Assembly: GCA_964036045.1 (NCBI GenBank)
Contig: OZ038381.1
Coordinates: 158,228,283-158,292,282, forward strand
DNA: 64,000 nucleotides
Direction: 5' to 3'
DNA from: Eutreptiella sp. 'Long Island Sound 2002'
Lineage: Eukaryota; Euglenozoa; Euglenophyceae; Eutreptiales; Eutreptiaceae
Numbering within the stretch: the stretch's first letter is position 1; each line of letters opens with the position of its first letter. Shown in pieces: positions 8,997 through 19,771 of the stretch. Both the position numbers and the translations under genes were made by a program. The notes under the pieces were generated by a model. It was not told the origin of the DNA. It did no database searches and saw nothing but the letters and a program-made list of their open reading frames with translations.

Positions 8997-11868
8997 TGGT
9001 AGCAGAGGCTACCTGAATGTTGTTCCTATGGTGTCCCAACCACAGCTAGCTCCCCAGTACGGCCCCGTAGACTCCGCCACCTCCGGAGACGTAACGATTA
9101 CGCTGCCGTGGTGCTGTGCGAACGAGGCCTTGAGAGGAATGCCTTGCGCAAGCCCAAATTGCCCAAGAAGGGCACAAATCAGCAGCTGTGGAGGCCCAGA
9201 TTACAATCAAGATCCCAGTCGAAATTGGCCATCAAGCAGCTGGAATCTCCCAGCCTACGCTAATGGCAACGCTCCGGTGGAGCTTACGGACCTGGCAGGT
9301 ACCAATACTCCTTACCAATGTCCACATTTTGAGACCATCGACGCTGACATTGACGACATTGAGATGGGTGGTCCAGGTGAGGTACCTACCTATAATCGAC
9401 CAGACTCTTGGGCACAATGGGACAACCATTTGTCTTCAGAAGTGTCCCGTAACCTTCAGAGTCTTGAGGCCCTGTGTCTATTAGCCACGTCTAAGCTGAT
9501 AGGACAAGAAAGAATCGCCTCTGATTTTTTATTCGAATATTTTTTCCTCCTTCAAGAAGAAATTAATACCAGGATGTGGTGGTGTTCTCAAGAAGATGAA
9601 TCTTTTGCCATTTTCTTGCAGATCTGGGAGGCAAGCCCCTTCCCGAAGGAGAAGACCAAGGCACCTGTTGCCGGGCCCTCCGCCCCTCATCCCTCTGTTT
9701 CCATCCGCGACGATCTAGCCGCTGCGGTTGAGGAAGGAATTTTAGAAGCAGCTAGGCAGGCAAGCCTGGAAATTAGGACTGAAGGAGCTCCCCAAGTGGA
9801 CTCCTGGCTGCGAACCACTGAGATTAGCGGTCCGACAGCCTGCTCAGGTCCTTCAGGGCACGGTATGTACTGTCCTGCCGACTGCTCTTGCAGATTACAG
9901 CGAGATACTGAGCTCCAATTGCTCAAAGATCAAATGCAACTCATCATTCAGACGCTGGGAATTAAAGATCTTTTCAAGACACACATGCGATCTGAGGGCG
10001 CATCATCGGTGGAACAGACAACAGAACCGTCGGAGGAGGCGACAGAAATTTTTTCGATTGCTCCTTCGGTGGACTCTAAGACCACCGATGCCAGGATCAG
10101 CAGGACTAAGCTAAAGGAAAGGGTTACAATCTCTCGATCTCAGAGTAGATCGGCGAAGGCTAGGACTGAGGTTCAGAATGCCAAACGAACTGCCTCCCGT
10201 ACTACCCTTCCTGCTGTTGATTCCAATGCAATTGCCCAGATGTTGCTCGCCCAGACCCTCGCCGGAGCTGGTGTGGCTAATGATGCCGCCAAGGTGTCTG
10301 CCATTACGGCCGGTGTTGGGCTGGATTCACTTCTAAATCCCACTTCATTGCGACTTCGTCAGGTTGCCAAGCAACCGAAGTATAATGGGAACCCCAGACG
10401 TTGGCCTCAGTTCCAACGGGAATTTAAACTGTGGGTTAAGACTCAAAAGCTCCAGGATGATCAGTTCCTGATGGCCCTCCCGGACTGCCTTGAGGGAGCG
10501 CCGGCCAACACTTGGCTCAGAACCTGGAGTGATCGTGAAGATTCAAGTTCCCCCCTTACCTTTGATGAGGTGTGGGAACAGCTGGAGGTACGTGGATCCC
10601 GGCTGCCTGAGGACCATTACCACCAGATGTTGAAGAATTTTCCTTCGTTCTCGCGATTAATCTTGCACGAAGTGCAGGACAGGAGACAGCGCTTCTGGAA
10701 TCTCGTAGAAGAATCTGAACATTCAGGCGAAAAATTGTGCAGTGCCGAGCTGAAAAATCTGATTTTTGACAAGATCCCCTCAGAAACCGCCGCCACCCTT
10801 CGGAATAAACAGTCCGAAGAAAAGGTCAAGACCTGGTGGGCGGAAGTCGATGGCTTCGACGCCACGGCCAACCGGTTTACCGTCAGGGAGGCACTTCAAA
10901 AGTGCTCCCCCACGTCGTTTACCAAGGTGAAATTCACTGAAAACACGTGGAAAATCAAGTTTAATGAACACGAGGATCGGGACTTGTTTGTCCAAGTCCT
11001 CAATAGGGGAGTAAGTTTCCACGGCCATCGCCTGAAGGCCAGGAAGTGGGTGTTTTCGTTCACCCCGCAGGAACTGTGGGAAGAGGTTGAGCGGCTCGCT
11101 GACGCCGCTAATCAAAATTTCCATGAGGGTCTTGGGGGAAACAAGAATACCCAGCAAAACACCCAAAATGGGGCCCAAAAGGGCAACAAAAAGGTGAATG
11201 ACACCCGGAATGTTCAGGATCATTGTAGCATCTGTCTTCTTTTAGGTTCTACGAACCGAGCTAAGACGCATTCTACTGCTAATCACCGATGGTCTGCTTA
11301 CGATCACAAGGTGATTGGTGAAAATGTCAGTAATTCGCAGAATTCAGACAGGAATGACAGACAGGTGCATGGTGCCAAGGGGGGGAAGGGTAATTCGACC
11401 CCCTCCGGTGGGAACAAAAATACTGGAGGCCCTGGCGGGTCCCAAGGCAAAGGGAATCGGACTCCATCCGGCTCCGGTGGGCAGCCCAACGGCCAGACAA
11501 GTCCCAATGGCAACGCCGGAGGCGGAAATCGAAATCCAGGCCAAACCCCTCAATCCGGTACAAACAAAGGAAATGCTCCAGGATCACAGGGTAAGGGTAA
11601 GGGAAATCCTTCAGGAACCCCTTTCTCTGGTAAGGGCAGAGGGCGTGGCGACGGTGGTGGCCCATCATCCGGCGGCCGTGGCCGTGGACGTGGAAAGGGC
11701 AATCATCGTGTGGATCAGGTCTCAGGTGCAGATCAGGTGTCCGATGCGGATCGAGATTACGTCGAAAATGCCCTGAATCCAGCGGATGATCCGTTCCAAG
11801 ATGAGTGGATCGACGAATCAGGCTGTGTTCACAATGTTAACGCAGCCGCTGGAGTTCAGAACGCCTAG
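8833..11868 (+). CDS. gag: Element 1 Gag polyprotein
   Basis: 1011 residues, from an ATG within the 5' LTR to TAG 11866. The capsid-like part starts near residue 505 (LRLRQVAKQPKYNGNPRRWP), with helical, Trp-rich sequence to about residue 750 resembling Ty3 capsid. Near residue 798 a Cys/His cluster has the pattern C-x2-C-x11-H-x4-H, not the classical CCHC knuckle. The tail is Gly/Asn-rich and ends in RGRG repeats near 933-956, probably for RNA binding. Ty3 gag is usually 200-450 residues, so the first 500 (Ser/Pro/Thr-rich, with a short Cys cluster) are an extension of unknown role. The true start could be a later ATG such as one near 9029, but the frame is open through the primer-binding site from 8833. 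Confidence 0.85.
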   Translation: MDLASVVAALASVGVRVSGSTPNNNIQEDSSRACPTGLAGPEPSGTHNDPGQHFHGSRGYLNVVPMVSQPQLAPQYGPVDSATSGDVTITLPWCCANEALRGMPCASPNCPRRAQISSCGGPDYNQDPSRNWPSSSWNLPAYANGNAPVELTDLAGTNTPYQCPHFETIDADIDDIEMGGPGEVPTYNRPDSWAQWDNHLSSEVSRNLQSLEALCLLATSKLIGQERIASDFLFEYFFLLQEEINTRMWWCSQEDESFAIFLQIWEASPFPKEKTKAPVAGPSAPHPSVSIRDDLAAAVEEGILEAARQASLEIRTEGAPQVDSWLRTTEISGPTACSGPSGHGMYCPADCSCRLQRDTELQLLKDQMQLIIQTLGIKDLFKTHMRSEGASSVEQTTEPSEEATEIFSIAPSVDSKTTDARISRTKLKERVTISRSQSRSAKARTEVQNAKRTASRTTLPAVDSNAIAQMLLAQTLAGAGVANDAAKVSAITAGVGLDSLLNPTSLRLRQVAKQPKYNGNPRRWPQFQREFKLWVKTQKLQDDQFLMALPDCLEGAPANTWLRTWSDREDSSSPLTFDEVWEQLEVRGSRLPEDHYHQMLKNFPSFSRLILHEVQDRRQRFWNLVEESEHSGEKLCSAELKNLIFDKIPSETAATLRNKQSEEKVKTWWAEVDGFDATANRFTVREALQKCSPTSFTKVKFTENTWKIKFNEHEDRDLFVQVLNRGVSFHGHRLKARKWVFSFTPQELWEEVERLADAANQNFHEGLGGNKNTQQNTQNGAQKGNKKVNDTRNVQDHCSICLLLGSTNRAKTHSTANHRWSAYDHKVIGENVSNSQNSDRNDRQVHGAKGGKGNSTPSGGNKNTGGPGGSQGKGNRTPSGSGGQPNGQTSPNGNAGGGNRNPGQTPQSGTNKGNAPGSQGKGKGNPSGTPFSGKGRGRGDGGGPSSGGRGRGRGKGNHRVDQVSGADQVSDADRDYVENALNPADDPFQDEWIDESGCVHNVNAAAGVQNA
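8997..9009 (+). other. Element 1 primer-binding site
   Basis: TGGTAGCAGAGGC starts at the base after the LTR. It is complementary to the 3' end of an initiator-methionine tRNA of the CCUCUGCUA-CCA type. Confidence 0.9.
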
Positions 11869-11903
11869 GGGAGCCACGAAAATCGCCCCTCCCCAGGCGA
11901 TTT
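11866..11903 (+). promoter_or_regulatory. Gag-pol readthrough site with possible pseudoknot
   Basis: TAG 11866-11868 separates gag from pol, and the same frame is open on both sides. Just downstream, AAATCGCC (11880-11887) and GGCGATTT (11896-11903) form a perfect 8-bp hairpin. GGGAG (11869-11873) can pair with CTCCC in its loop (11889-11893), giving a pseudoknot-like fold. The fold starts directly at the stop, closer than the 8-nt spacer of murine leukaemia virus, so the exact geometry is uncertain. Confidence 0.6.
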
Positions 11904-14900
11904 CAGGCATGATCCCCAAATTCCTGATCGACCATTACTTGATGTAGGGTCGCTTGTCTCCTCTCCCCTGGATCCGGCAGCGGATCCTTCTGTTGTAGTG
12001 GACGAGGTTGGTGTACAGTCCAAGCACAGGGCTCGTCAGTTTGTCACAAAGCTGTGGGTCTCTGATTGCAAGGGAAATTTCCACCTCGCCACTTGTTTGT
12101 GTGACAATGGATCAGAGGTAAATCTCCAATCCAATGCATTCTTACCCGACGACTGCGTGTTTGAATCGCCTCATCCTGTTACCCTCGAGGGAGTTTCTGG
12201 ACATTCTCTCGCAGGTGGGCAACGCGGTTGTTATATATCAACTCATTTGGTCGCTCAAGACCTTTGGGAAGAGCAAAATGTGGAAGAAGTTGTCCTTAAG
12301 GATGACTACTTCTATCGTGCCGACATAAAGTATGACCTTTATTTGGGCCATCCTTGGCTTCGCAAGAACAGGGTAGCGCCCGTAGGTCATCGGCGTTGTT
12401 TTCTGCTGGAGTCAGGTCCCCTGGAGCGTCCTGAATTTCGTTTTTTGCACGCAGGGTTTAAAAGTGCAGAAGAATTTTTGAAGCAAAAAGTGACACCAAA
12501 ATTTGGTGAAGATGTCACCATTGCAGAGGTGAATGGGAGTGCCGATTACTCCCAAGAGTTAGAATGTCTTCGTAGGGACTCTCAGCCACGACGCCCTTCG
12601 CGCTGGCACTCTTCATCCTACAGAGTTGTCGACAAATGGCGCGATGCAATTTGTGAATACTTTCATGAACACCATTCCTTTTGGCCCCAGTATGATGCCT
12701 TTGCTAACCGTATGAACAAGCGCTTTGACAAGCACTTCAGCGACGCTTGGACCCACAAATGGGACAAGAAGTTGTGGATTAATCCTCCGTTTCACTTAAT
12801 CCAGCAGGTCATCCACAAAATCAAGCAAGATAAAACCCAGGCAATTTTAGTTGTGCCCTTGTGGGACGACAAGCCTTGGTTTCAGGAATTACAAGACATT
12901 TGTGTAGATTACATCGAACTTCCCAGGAAGATTAAGCTGTATGCCAGGGACGACACAGGTCCCCTGCCACAGCGGTCCTGGAGTTCGCTTGCATTCCTGG
13001 TGGATGGAAAGCTTTCTGACTCTAATTCTGCTGATTCTGGTACATATTCCTGTGTTGGGTCTGAATCTGAGGTTGAGCGTGGTACTGATGATGAATCTAT
13101 TTTTTCTGATTTTTGTACGTCAGATACCCAAGGTGATTCAACGTCCAATGGATCCGCCTCGTCTCCCTCTTCCCCAATACGGTCGACATCGAAAAGAATC
13201 TTCAGTGCACGGGCGAGGAAAAATCTCCAATCGCGCCGCAAATTCAGAGTTTTTTATGAAAAACCCCCTGTGGAAGCTTTCATGGATCCTTTCGAGGAGC
13301 TGGATCACGAAGAGAATCTCTGGGATTTCGACACACGACCCACCTATCTTCAAGAGGCAGTTGATACGGACCTGTTTAGGGACATCCGTAAGAAGATTCT
13401 TCCTGCCAAAGCCGAAGAAGTCGCCAAAGTTTTTTCGACAGTAATTCCTGGCGATCAGGTGGACACTGAATTTTGTTCCAAGTCAAGAGAAAAGATTTTT
13501 GAGGAACGGAAGGACACAACCCTTTCAGGGAAGTTGATCAAAGATCCCCCTGTCCGTGGACAGTTCGGTGAAGCCTTCATCGAGCTTCGTGAAGGGTACG
13601 AGGCAAAAAAACAGCGCCCTTATGAAAATCATGGACATAAACATGAGATCCTCAGAAAAATCATCGAGAGAAATCTCAGGGAATTTGGTTGGCTTGAGGG
13701 TTGTATGACCAGCGAATGGTGCTGTTCACCCTTCACAGTCCCGAAGCCACCGCCTGCAGACCAGAACACCATTGATGGTTGGCGAATGGTTGTTGATTTT
13801 CGCAATCTCAACGCCGAAACAAAGGCGGATTCGCACCCCCTGCCCCTCATTGAGGAGGAAATCGCTAAGAGGGCAAGAGGTCGTTTGTTTTCTGTGCTGG
13901 ATCTCCGTCACGGCTTTCACCAAATGCCGTTGAGGAAGGACAGCCGACCTCTTACCTGTATGTGCACGCCATGTGGCCCAGTCCAATGGACCGTCATGCC
14001 CATGGGGCTGAAGAACGCCCCCTCATTTTTTCAAAGAATGATGGAGGATGTGCTGTTCACAACCCATCCTGAGCTTCGTGCCTTCGTGAGTGTGTAAATA
14101 GATGACATAATCATCGCGACGGAAGGGGAGGGACTGACCGAAGCCGAGTTGGTGGCCCTACATGAGAAGCAGCTGAACCAAGTTTTGGACATTCTTGACG
14201 CCAATCAGCTGGTTTGTGGGCCAAAGAAGGGAAAATTATTTTTAAAATCAGTCGAATTTTGTGGTTCTCTCCTAGAGAATGGCACCCGACGACCCAGTCC
14301 AGGGAAGCTCGTCGCTATTCAGAAGTGGAAGCGCCCTGAGACGATCACGGAGTTGAGAGGATTCCTGGGTTGTTGCAATTTTTACCACACTTTTGTGCCG
14401 AATTATGCCAAATTTGCTGCCCCCCTCACTGAATTATTGAAGGTAGGGAGAGATGCGGGCAAGGCAGGTTCAAAGGTTCGTGTCAAGTGGACTGATGAGT
14501 GCGAGGAGGCCTTCCATCACTTGAAGGCAGCCCTCTGCGAAGTCGCCACGTTGCATGTGCCCCAATTTGACCGACCCTTCTACATTAGAACCGACGCTTC
14601 TAGGTATGCGATCGGAGCTGCCCTTGAACAGGTTGATGAAGCCACCGGCGATCATTACCCTCTTGCATTTTGGTCCCGGAAGCTAGCCCCACGCCAAATG
14701 CAATGGTCGCCGCGTGAGCAAGAGACTTACGCCATAATTTGCGCTCTAAAAAAGTACCAATCGTGGGTTGGCACCAATCGAGTCGAGGTCCTGACGGATC
14801 ATCGATCTCTGGAGTATTGGGCCACTGAACACATTGATACTGTCGCGAGCCCAGCTGGTCGACGGGCCAGATGGCACGAATTTCTCTCTCTGTTTGACCT

Positions 14901-17052
14901 CCATGTGTCGTATTTGCCTGGAAAACACAACACGGTAGCGGATGCTCTGAGCCGATGGGCTTACCCCGCCTCAGAGGCGCTGCAAAGTACCAACATCCAT
15001 GGTACGGAGCAGGACCGCCATGTAATCATCGAATGGGATCAGGAAGAAAAGAAACTCATTCGACGTGCATGCATGCAGTGCGCTGTTAAACAGCACGCAT
15101 TGCCGTGTCACGACATCACGGCCATCTCAGATCCGGCGCATGCCCATGAGATCTGTACCAAAACACTGAAAGTCGTGGAAAAAGTCACCGATCCCTCCTC
15201 AGGGAGTGTGAAACGGTTTGACTATACCCGACAAGTAAGTCGATTTCGGTTGATCCAAGGCATTAAGCGTCGAGATCCGGCCAAAACTCCACCCCTGCCG
15301 AAGGATTCCCTGATCATCCGTGACTGGACGTCCGATTACCTGCAGGACCCAATGCTTAAAGAGGTCTTTGGAAATCTCAAATCCAAAGATGCTCACAGGG
15401 ATGGGATTTTTGCTGAGTACTCGTTGGATGGGGGGAAGCTGTGGATGGAGGGTAAATTGTGTGTGCCAGACGCCCTAGCCCCCCGAGTGTTAAACTGGTG
15501 GCACAAATGGGAGTCCCCCCACGCACATGGCCGTCGACTGTGGTCGATGATTAAACATAGGTTGTTTGGCTCACGGCTATATACTCATTGCATGAAAGTA
15601 GCCGCCGGATGCGCCCAATGTGCTGTCTCGACGCCCCCCAGCGCGAAGAAGCACGGCCATCTGAGGCCTCATCCTATTCCGGAGCGCCTCTTTAACAGAG
15701 TCACCAGTGATTTCTTCTATCTCGGTGAACTCGATGACGAAGAGTGCCATTGGACTAACAAAAAAGTCAATGGTGTGCTCCTTATTCAGTGCCGTCATTC
15801 CGGCTACATTCAAGTGTTGCCTTGCAACATTGAGTCGATGACTGGCAAGGCTGCCGCCAAATGGTGCGCGCAGACCTGGATGGGAGGTTGGGACGTCCCA
15901 TCCGAGGTGGTGACGGATTCAGGCAAAGAGTACACCTCCGAATGGTGGAGAGAATTATGTGCTCGCCTTGGAATCCACCACCTGCGATGTGAAATCCACT
16001 CGCATCGAGCGCTGCCTGGTGAAAGAGCCGGCCGCTCAATAATAAATATGCTTCGTAAGGAGCTCGCGAGTGAAAAGGATTTCCATTGGATGGAAGTTCT
16101 CTTCGCATTGCTTCGCCGTTACCACAACACGCCTTTGTATCATGGCCTTTCTCCAAATGAAATTGTCTTTGGACGAAAGAAGTGTTGGTGGAACATGCCG
16201 TTGAATAATCCTCGCCCCTGTAAAGATGCTTCGCTGTTTTTGGACGAAGTCCAACGAGCAGATAAATCTGTGTCGAAATTAATCGAGAAGCATCAAGCTG
16301 ACTGGCTTTGGGTTCAAAATCAAGGTCGAAAAAACCCCCACAATTTTGAAGTCGATGATCGAGTTTGGCTTCGAAAATCCGAAACAACCCTGGACGGAGA
16401 TGACAAGCTTCTTCCCTTGTGGGAGGGGCCATTCGCTGTTACAGCGCGTCTTGGTGAGAACAGGTGGAGGATTCGTGTGGATGTCAGCAGGGAAATTGAC
16501 GTTTCGGGCGATCGCCTCAAGATAGAGATCCCCTCCCCCAAGGATCGGGTTAAACCCCTTTTTTGGACTGCAAAACACTTGTCCGATCGGGTCATCGAAG
16601 GGGGAAAGTACGAACTCAAGAGGATTGTTGAAGCAAGACGTGACGCCAAGGGCGAATGGGAATTTCTGTGTGAATGGAGGGGCTTTGATTCCAGTCATAA
16701 CAACTGGGAACCAGCCCAATCTTTTGTCCATGGGTACACCAAGGGGTTCATCGACTTCCTCAAGAAGCACCCCGAAATTGGAGTACTCCTGACAGATTGT
16801 TTGTCGAAACAAGACAGACAAGCGGAGAGCGACGGAAAACGACCTGTGGTGAATCGAGATCCAGCCTTTTACGGCCCTCAGCAGCCACATTCCAGGGCTG
16901 ATCCGTCGATCCCCCCTCCTGCGGTCAGGCCAGCCCAGGAGCCAAATGAGGACCAAGCTTCAAGTTCGGCCGCTGATTTGCAGCGCCCAAGCCGTACGAG
17001 GGCCAGGCCAGACAGGTTGGTGGTCACATGTATTCGTGCTTGGCCGAATTGA
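11869..17052 (+). pseudogene. pol: Element 1 Pol: PR, Dam-like, RT, RNase H, integrase, chromodomain
   Basis: 1728 codons in the gag frame, interrupted only by TAA 14095-14097. Aspartic protease: active site DNG at 12102-12110 (usually DTG) and LYLGHPWL near 12340. Dam-like domain about 12610-12990: DAFANRMNKRFDKHF, INPPFHLIQQVIHKI, AILVVPLWDDKPWF. RT: WRMVVDFRNLN near 13780; the YIDD box at 14095 reads stop-IDD. RNase H: YIRTDASRYAIGAALEQ near 14580 and LTDHRSLEYW. Integrase: CAQC finger near 15610, then catalytic D (VTSDFF), D (VTDSGKEY) and E (ALPGERAG). Chromodomain near 16609: YELKRIVEAR then FLCEWRGFD and NNWEP. Everything but the one codon looks intact, so the protein was functional recently. 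RNA from this copy could still be mobilised in trans. Confidence 0.93.
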
Positions 17053-18687
17053 GGAAGCCATCCTACCACATTCTGCTCAATCCACTGTTCATTCTTTCTG
17101 TTTATGTCATGATGTGGAGAACTGCGAATGTTTGATAATTTGACGTCAATCAACTTTTCTTTGGTCTCCGTTCGGCAGACAAGGCGTAGATACGCTGACG
17201 GAGTGTGCTGCCGTGTTCAGAAAAAACCAAACTCAGGCTTAATTCAGGCAGATTCGGGGTAATCTTGTCTCTGTTGGTCTGTGCATCTTTGGAATTTGGC
17301 TACTCGTGCAGATGGAAGCAAATGTACATAATCAAAACGCTGGCCAGCGACACTCACCCCTACAGGCAACCCCTGTAGTACTGGCTGCACCAGATGCGAC
17401 GCCAGGAACTCAGATCGTACCTTCATTTGCTGTGATGCTAACGCCAAAGTCCAGATTCAGATCCAGGATCCTCAAATTTACCTTGAATTTCACAGGTTTG
17501 TCCATCATTCTGCCACTGTTGTACGAAACCCAGACGTCAATTGTTCAGACAATCTTCATCTAGGAGCTTTAGGGACTTCTAACAGCCACCTCTGAAGTCC
17601 GTAAGCTTCGTTGTATTTTTGGCACACGCCAATGTGAGCTCAATCCGACCTGAAACTGTCGAAAATGGTGAATCCAAGTGTCTTGTGGGACTCCATCGAA
17701 AGATTGGCCTTGTCCAAGTCGATTGACACCGCCGCCACTGTAAATTCGGTGTCTCTCAGTTATATACTGTCAGTAAAGCGCCTTCAGTGAACCTTCGGCG
17801 CGTTACATGCCAAGGATCCAGGGCCAGCATGTCCCATCATGATGCATCATCACATGATCCACATTTTGATAGAATCTGTTAGATGCTCGCGAACCAACGT
17901 GCCGGAAAGCACAATTGAGCTGAATAAACGACAATATATATGAACTTTAGTCTAAACGAAGGTGTTGGTAGTTTCAGTTGTACACATTCCGCTTCATTTC
18001 ACCTTCATCTTAGGGAATTTGCTGACATTAGGACAATTTAGATTGATTTCCTTGTCATCTCCCATCATTCCTCGAAGATCTGTTTAGATCTAAGTGAACA
18101 GAAAAACATCTTTACCTTCCGTGGTTCACTTAGGGTCTACAGATTACATCTGTATTCCTTTTTCCTCATTGTGATTGTCTCATCCCCTTAATCTCTGCTC
18201 AATTTGACTCTCAATCTTGCTCAATTTTGTGATCATCCACCAGATGCGCTAATTCTGAGCCACATGCTGTACTTTTCAGAACGACAAAAGCGGGATAGCA
18301 CGATGTAGAGTTCGGCGAGGACACCGTAGCGTGCCAGCGACAGCAAAACTGTGCCAGAGCGCTGAGATGTCACTCCAATTCTTGATCCCCCCACTCAATC
18401 CATCAATAATCTACCTCATTCTCAACCAATGCATGGTTTGGTATCGATCCTCGATACGTTTACATGCTTTTTAGCCCTTGACCTAATGTTTTACTGCACG
18501 GAGGACTGTTCGTCACTTCTCATTCTGTCTCATTTCAGGTTCATCCAGCCTGATTCAGTGCCAATTCAGCCCAAATCAGGTCAGATCAAGCGGATTTCGC
18601 CCCATCGAGGCTACAAATCTTTTCTTTTCTGGGACTTACCCGCACTACGTTCTTCGTTGACGTAGCGACACACCCCAGTGTGTTTTT
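17053..18687. other. Element 1 3' untranslated region
   Basis: 1.6 kb between pol and the polypurine tract, AT-richer than the coding part and with only short ORFs. I see no further gene, such as an envelope. Confidence 0.7.
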
Positions 18688-18697
18688 GGAGGGGGAG
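18688..18697 (+). other. Element 1 polypurine tract
   Basis: GGAGGGGGAG directly before the TG of the 3' LTR, where plus-strand DNA synthesis is primed. Confidence 0.9.
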
Positions 18698-19229
18698 TGT
18701 AAGTGCGGCTAGCCCCATCTGCTCAGATTTTCAGACATTCTGCCCAGATTGGCTACATTTTGGTCATTTTCTTTGCTTTGGCGGAATTGCCGCTTCGCAG
18801 CTCAGTCACAGGATATTTCCTATATATTTCTGATATGCCGGATTTGATTCCGCGGTCCATTTCCCGTAAATCCGCCGCATTCCGCTATTTTAGCTGGAAT
18901 CGCCATTTGCCGCTGACGCGCGCTCGCGGGCCAGATCGGCCAGACAATTTTACATAAATGGATTATTTAAATCTTTTCAGACAGTTTTGGACACTCAGAT
19001 GTATTTAGAATAATTCCCCTCAATTTTCTTCATAGACTGGGATTTTCTGCCGGACCACAATCAGCATGGACCTTGTTTCTGTTGTCGCTGCTCTTGCCTC
19101 CGTTGGTGTCCGTGTCTCTGGTTCTACCCCCAATAACAACATCCAGGAAGACTCCTCGCGTGCCTGCCCCACTGGTCTTGCCGGCCCCGAGCCCTCCGGC
19201 ACCCACAACGACCCAGGGCAGCACTTTCA
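18698..19229 (+). repeat. Element 1 3' LTR
   Basis: 532 bp, same ends as 8465-8996. The reading frame of the gag N-terminus is kept here too (one Ala to Val change, one silent change), then runs out into flanking DNA. Confidence 0.97.
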
Positions 19230-19234
19230 GCCAC
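19230..19234. repeat. Target-site duplication GCCAC, right copy
   Basis: Identical to 8460-8464. Confidence 0.95.
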
Positions 19235-19604
19235 GCCCCAACCCCTAGGCTAGGCAGCCTCCGCGCCAGCCCAAGGGGGTCCGACTGGCGACAAGCCAGT
19301 AGCACGGGCCCGGCGGCGCCGGCGCCCCGGGCGACCACGCATTAGGGGGGCGACGCAGTGGGTAAGCGCCCGCAGCCACGGCTGCGAATTGATGCACTGA
19401 CCGGGGAGTGGCAAAACGGGGAAGCCGGGGAAGGACGGGGCTCCGAGCCCTGTGAACCCGGGGGACTCCGCCACCAGGCAGGACGTGCGTCTTGGAGGGC
19501 CCCCCACTAGGACCCGGTGGGGAGGATATCACCTGGCCCGACCAGGTGGCCCCCCGGGGCCGAAAGGCGTCTAGTACCCGCGAAACCAAACCTCAAACCT
19601 CAAA
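19235..19604. mobile_element. Insertion I1, right part with repeat tail
   Basis: GC-rich sequence continuing from 8464, ending in CCAAACCT-CAAACCT-CAAACCT just before the 167-bp repeat. A short tandem tail next to a target duplication is typical of several non-LTR retrotransposon families. No protein is recognisable. Confidence 0.55.
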
Positions 19605-19771
19605 CCTTACATGGGCCAGTGGATGTGGTTGATGACTCGCTGGAGGGACTTCAGTCGGCCTTCAGGGCCCTCTCAATTGAGGAGGTGGATACCAATCCTG
19701 TGAAGAGAAAGAGGGACAGAGAGAAGGATGCAGGAGAAAGCATGGCAGACAAAGGAGCAGACCATGGGCAC
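19605..19771 (+). repeat. Right copy of the 167-bp direct repeat flanking I1
   Basis: Matches 7803-7969. From here the gag frame of element 2 continues. Confidence 0.8.

Larger units (their letters stand above)
8465..19229 (+). mobile_element. Element 1: complete Ty3/gypsy chromovirus
   Basis: 10.8 kb, in this order: LTR, tRNA primer-binding site, gag, stop codon, pol (protease, Dam-like domain, RT, RNase H, integrase, chromodomain), a long 3' region, polypurine tract, LTR. The two 532-bp LTRs differ at about four sites (under 1%), so the insertion is recent. It sits inside insertion I1. The one visible defect in pol is a TAA codon in the RT active-site box. Confidence 0.97.

Noticed and set aside
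14095-14097. Alternative genetic code in which stop codons are sense
   Set aside because: Internal stops in the elements replace different residues (Tyr, Trp, Glu, Leu, probably Gln) and involve TAA, TAG and TGA, which fits ordinary decay.
17053-18687. An envelope-like gene after pol of element 1
   Set aside because: Only ORFs under 90 codons without signal peptide or membrane segments.
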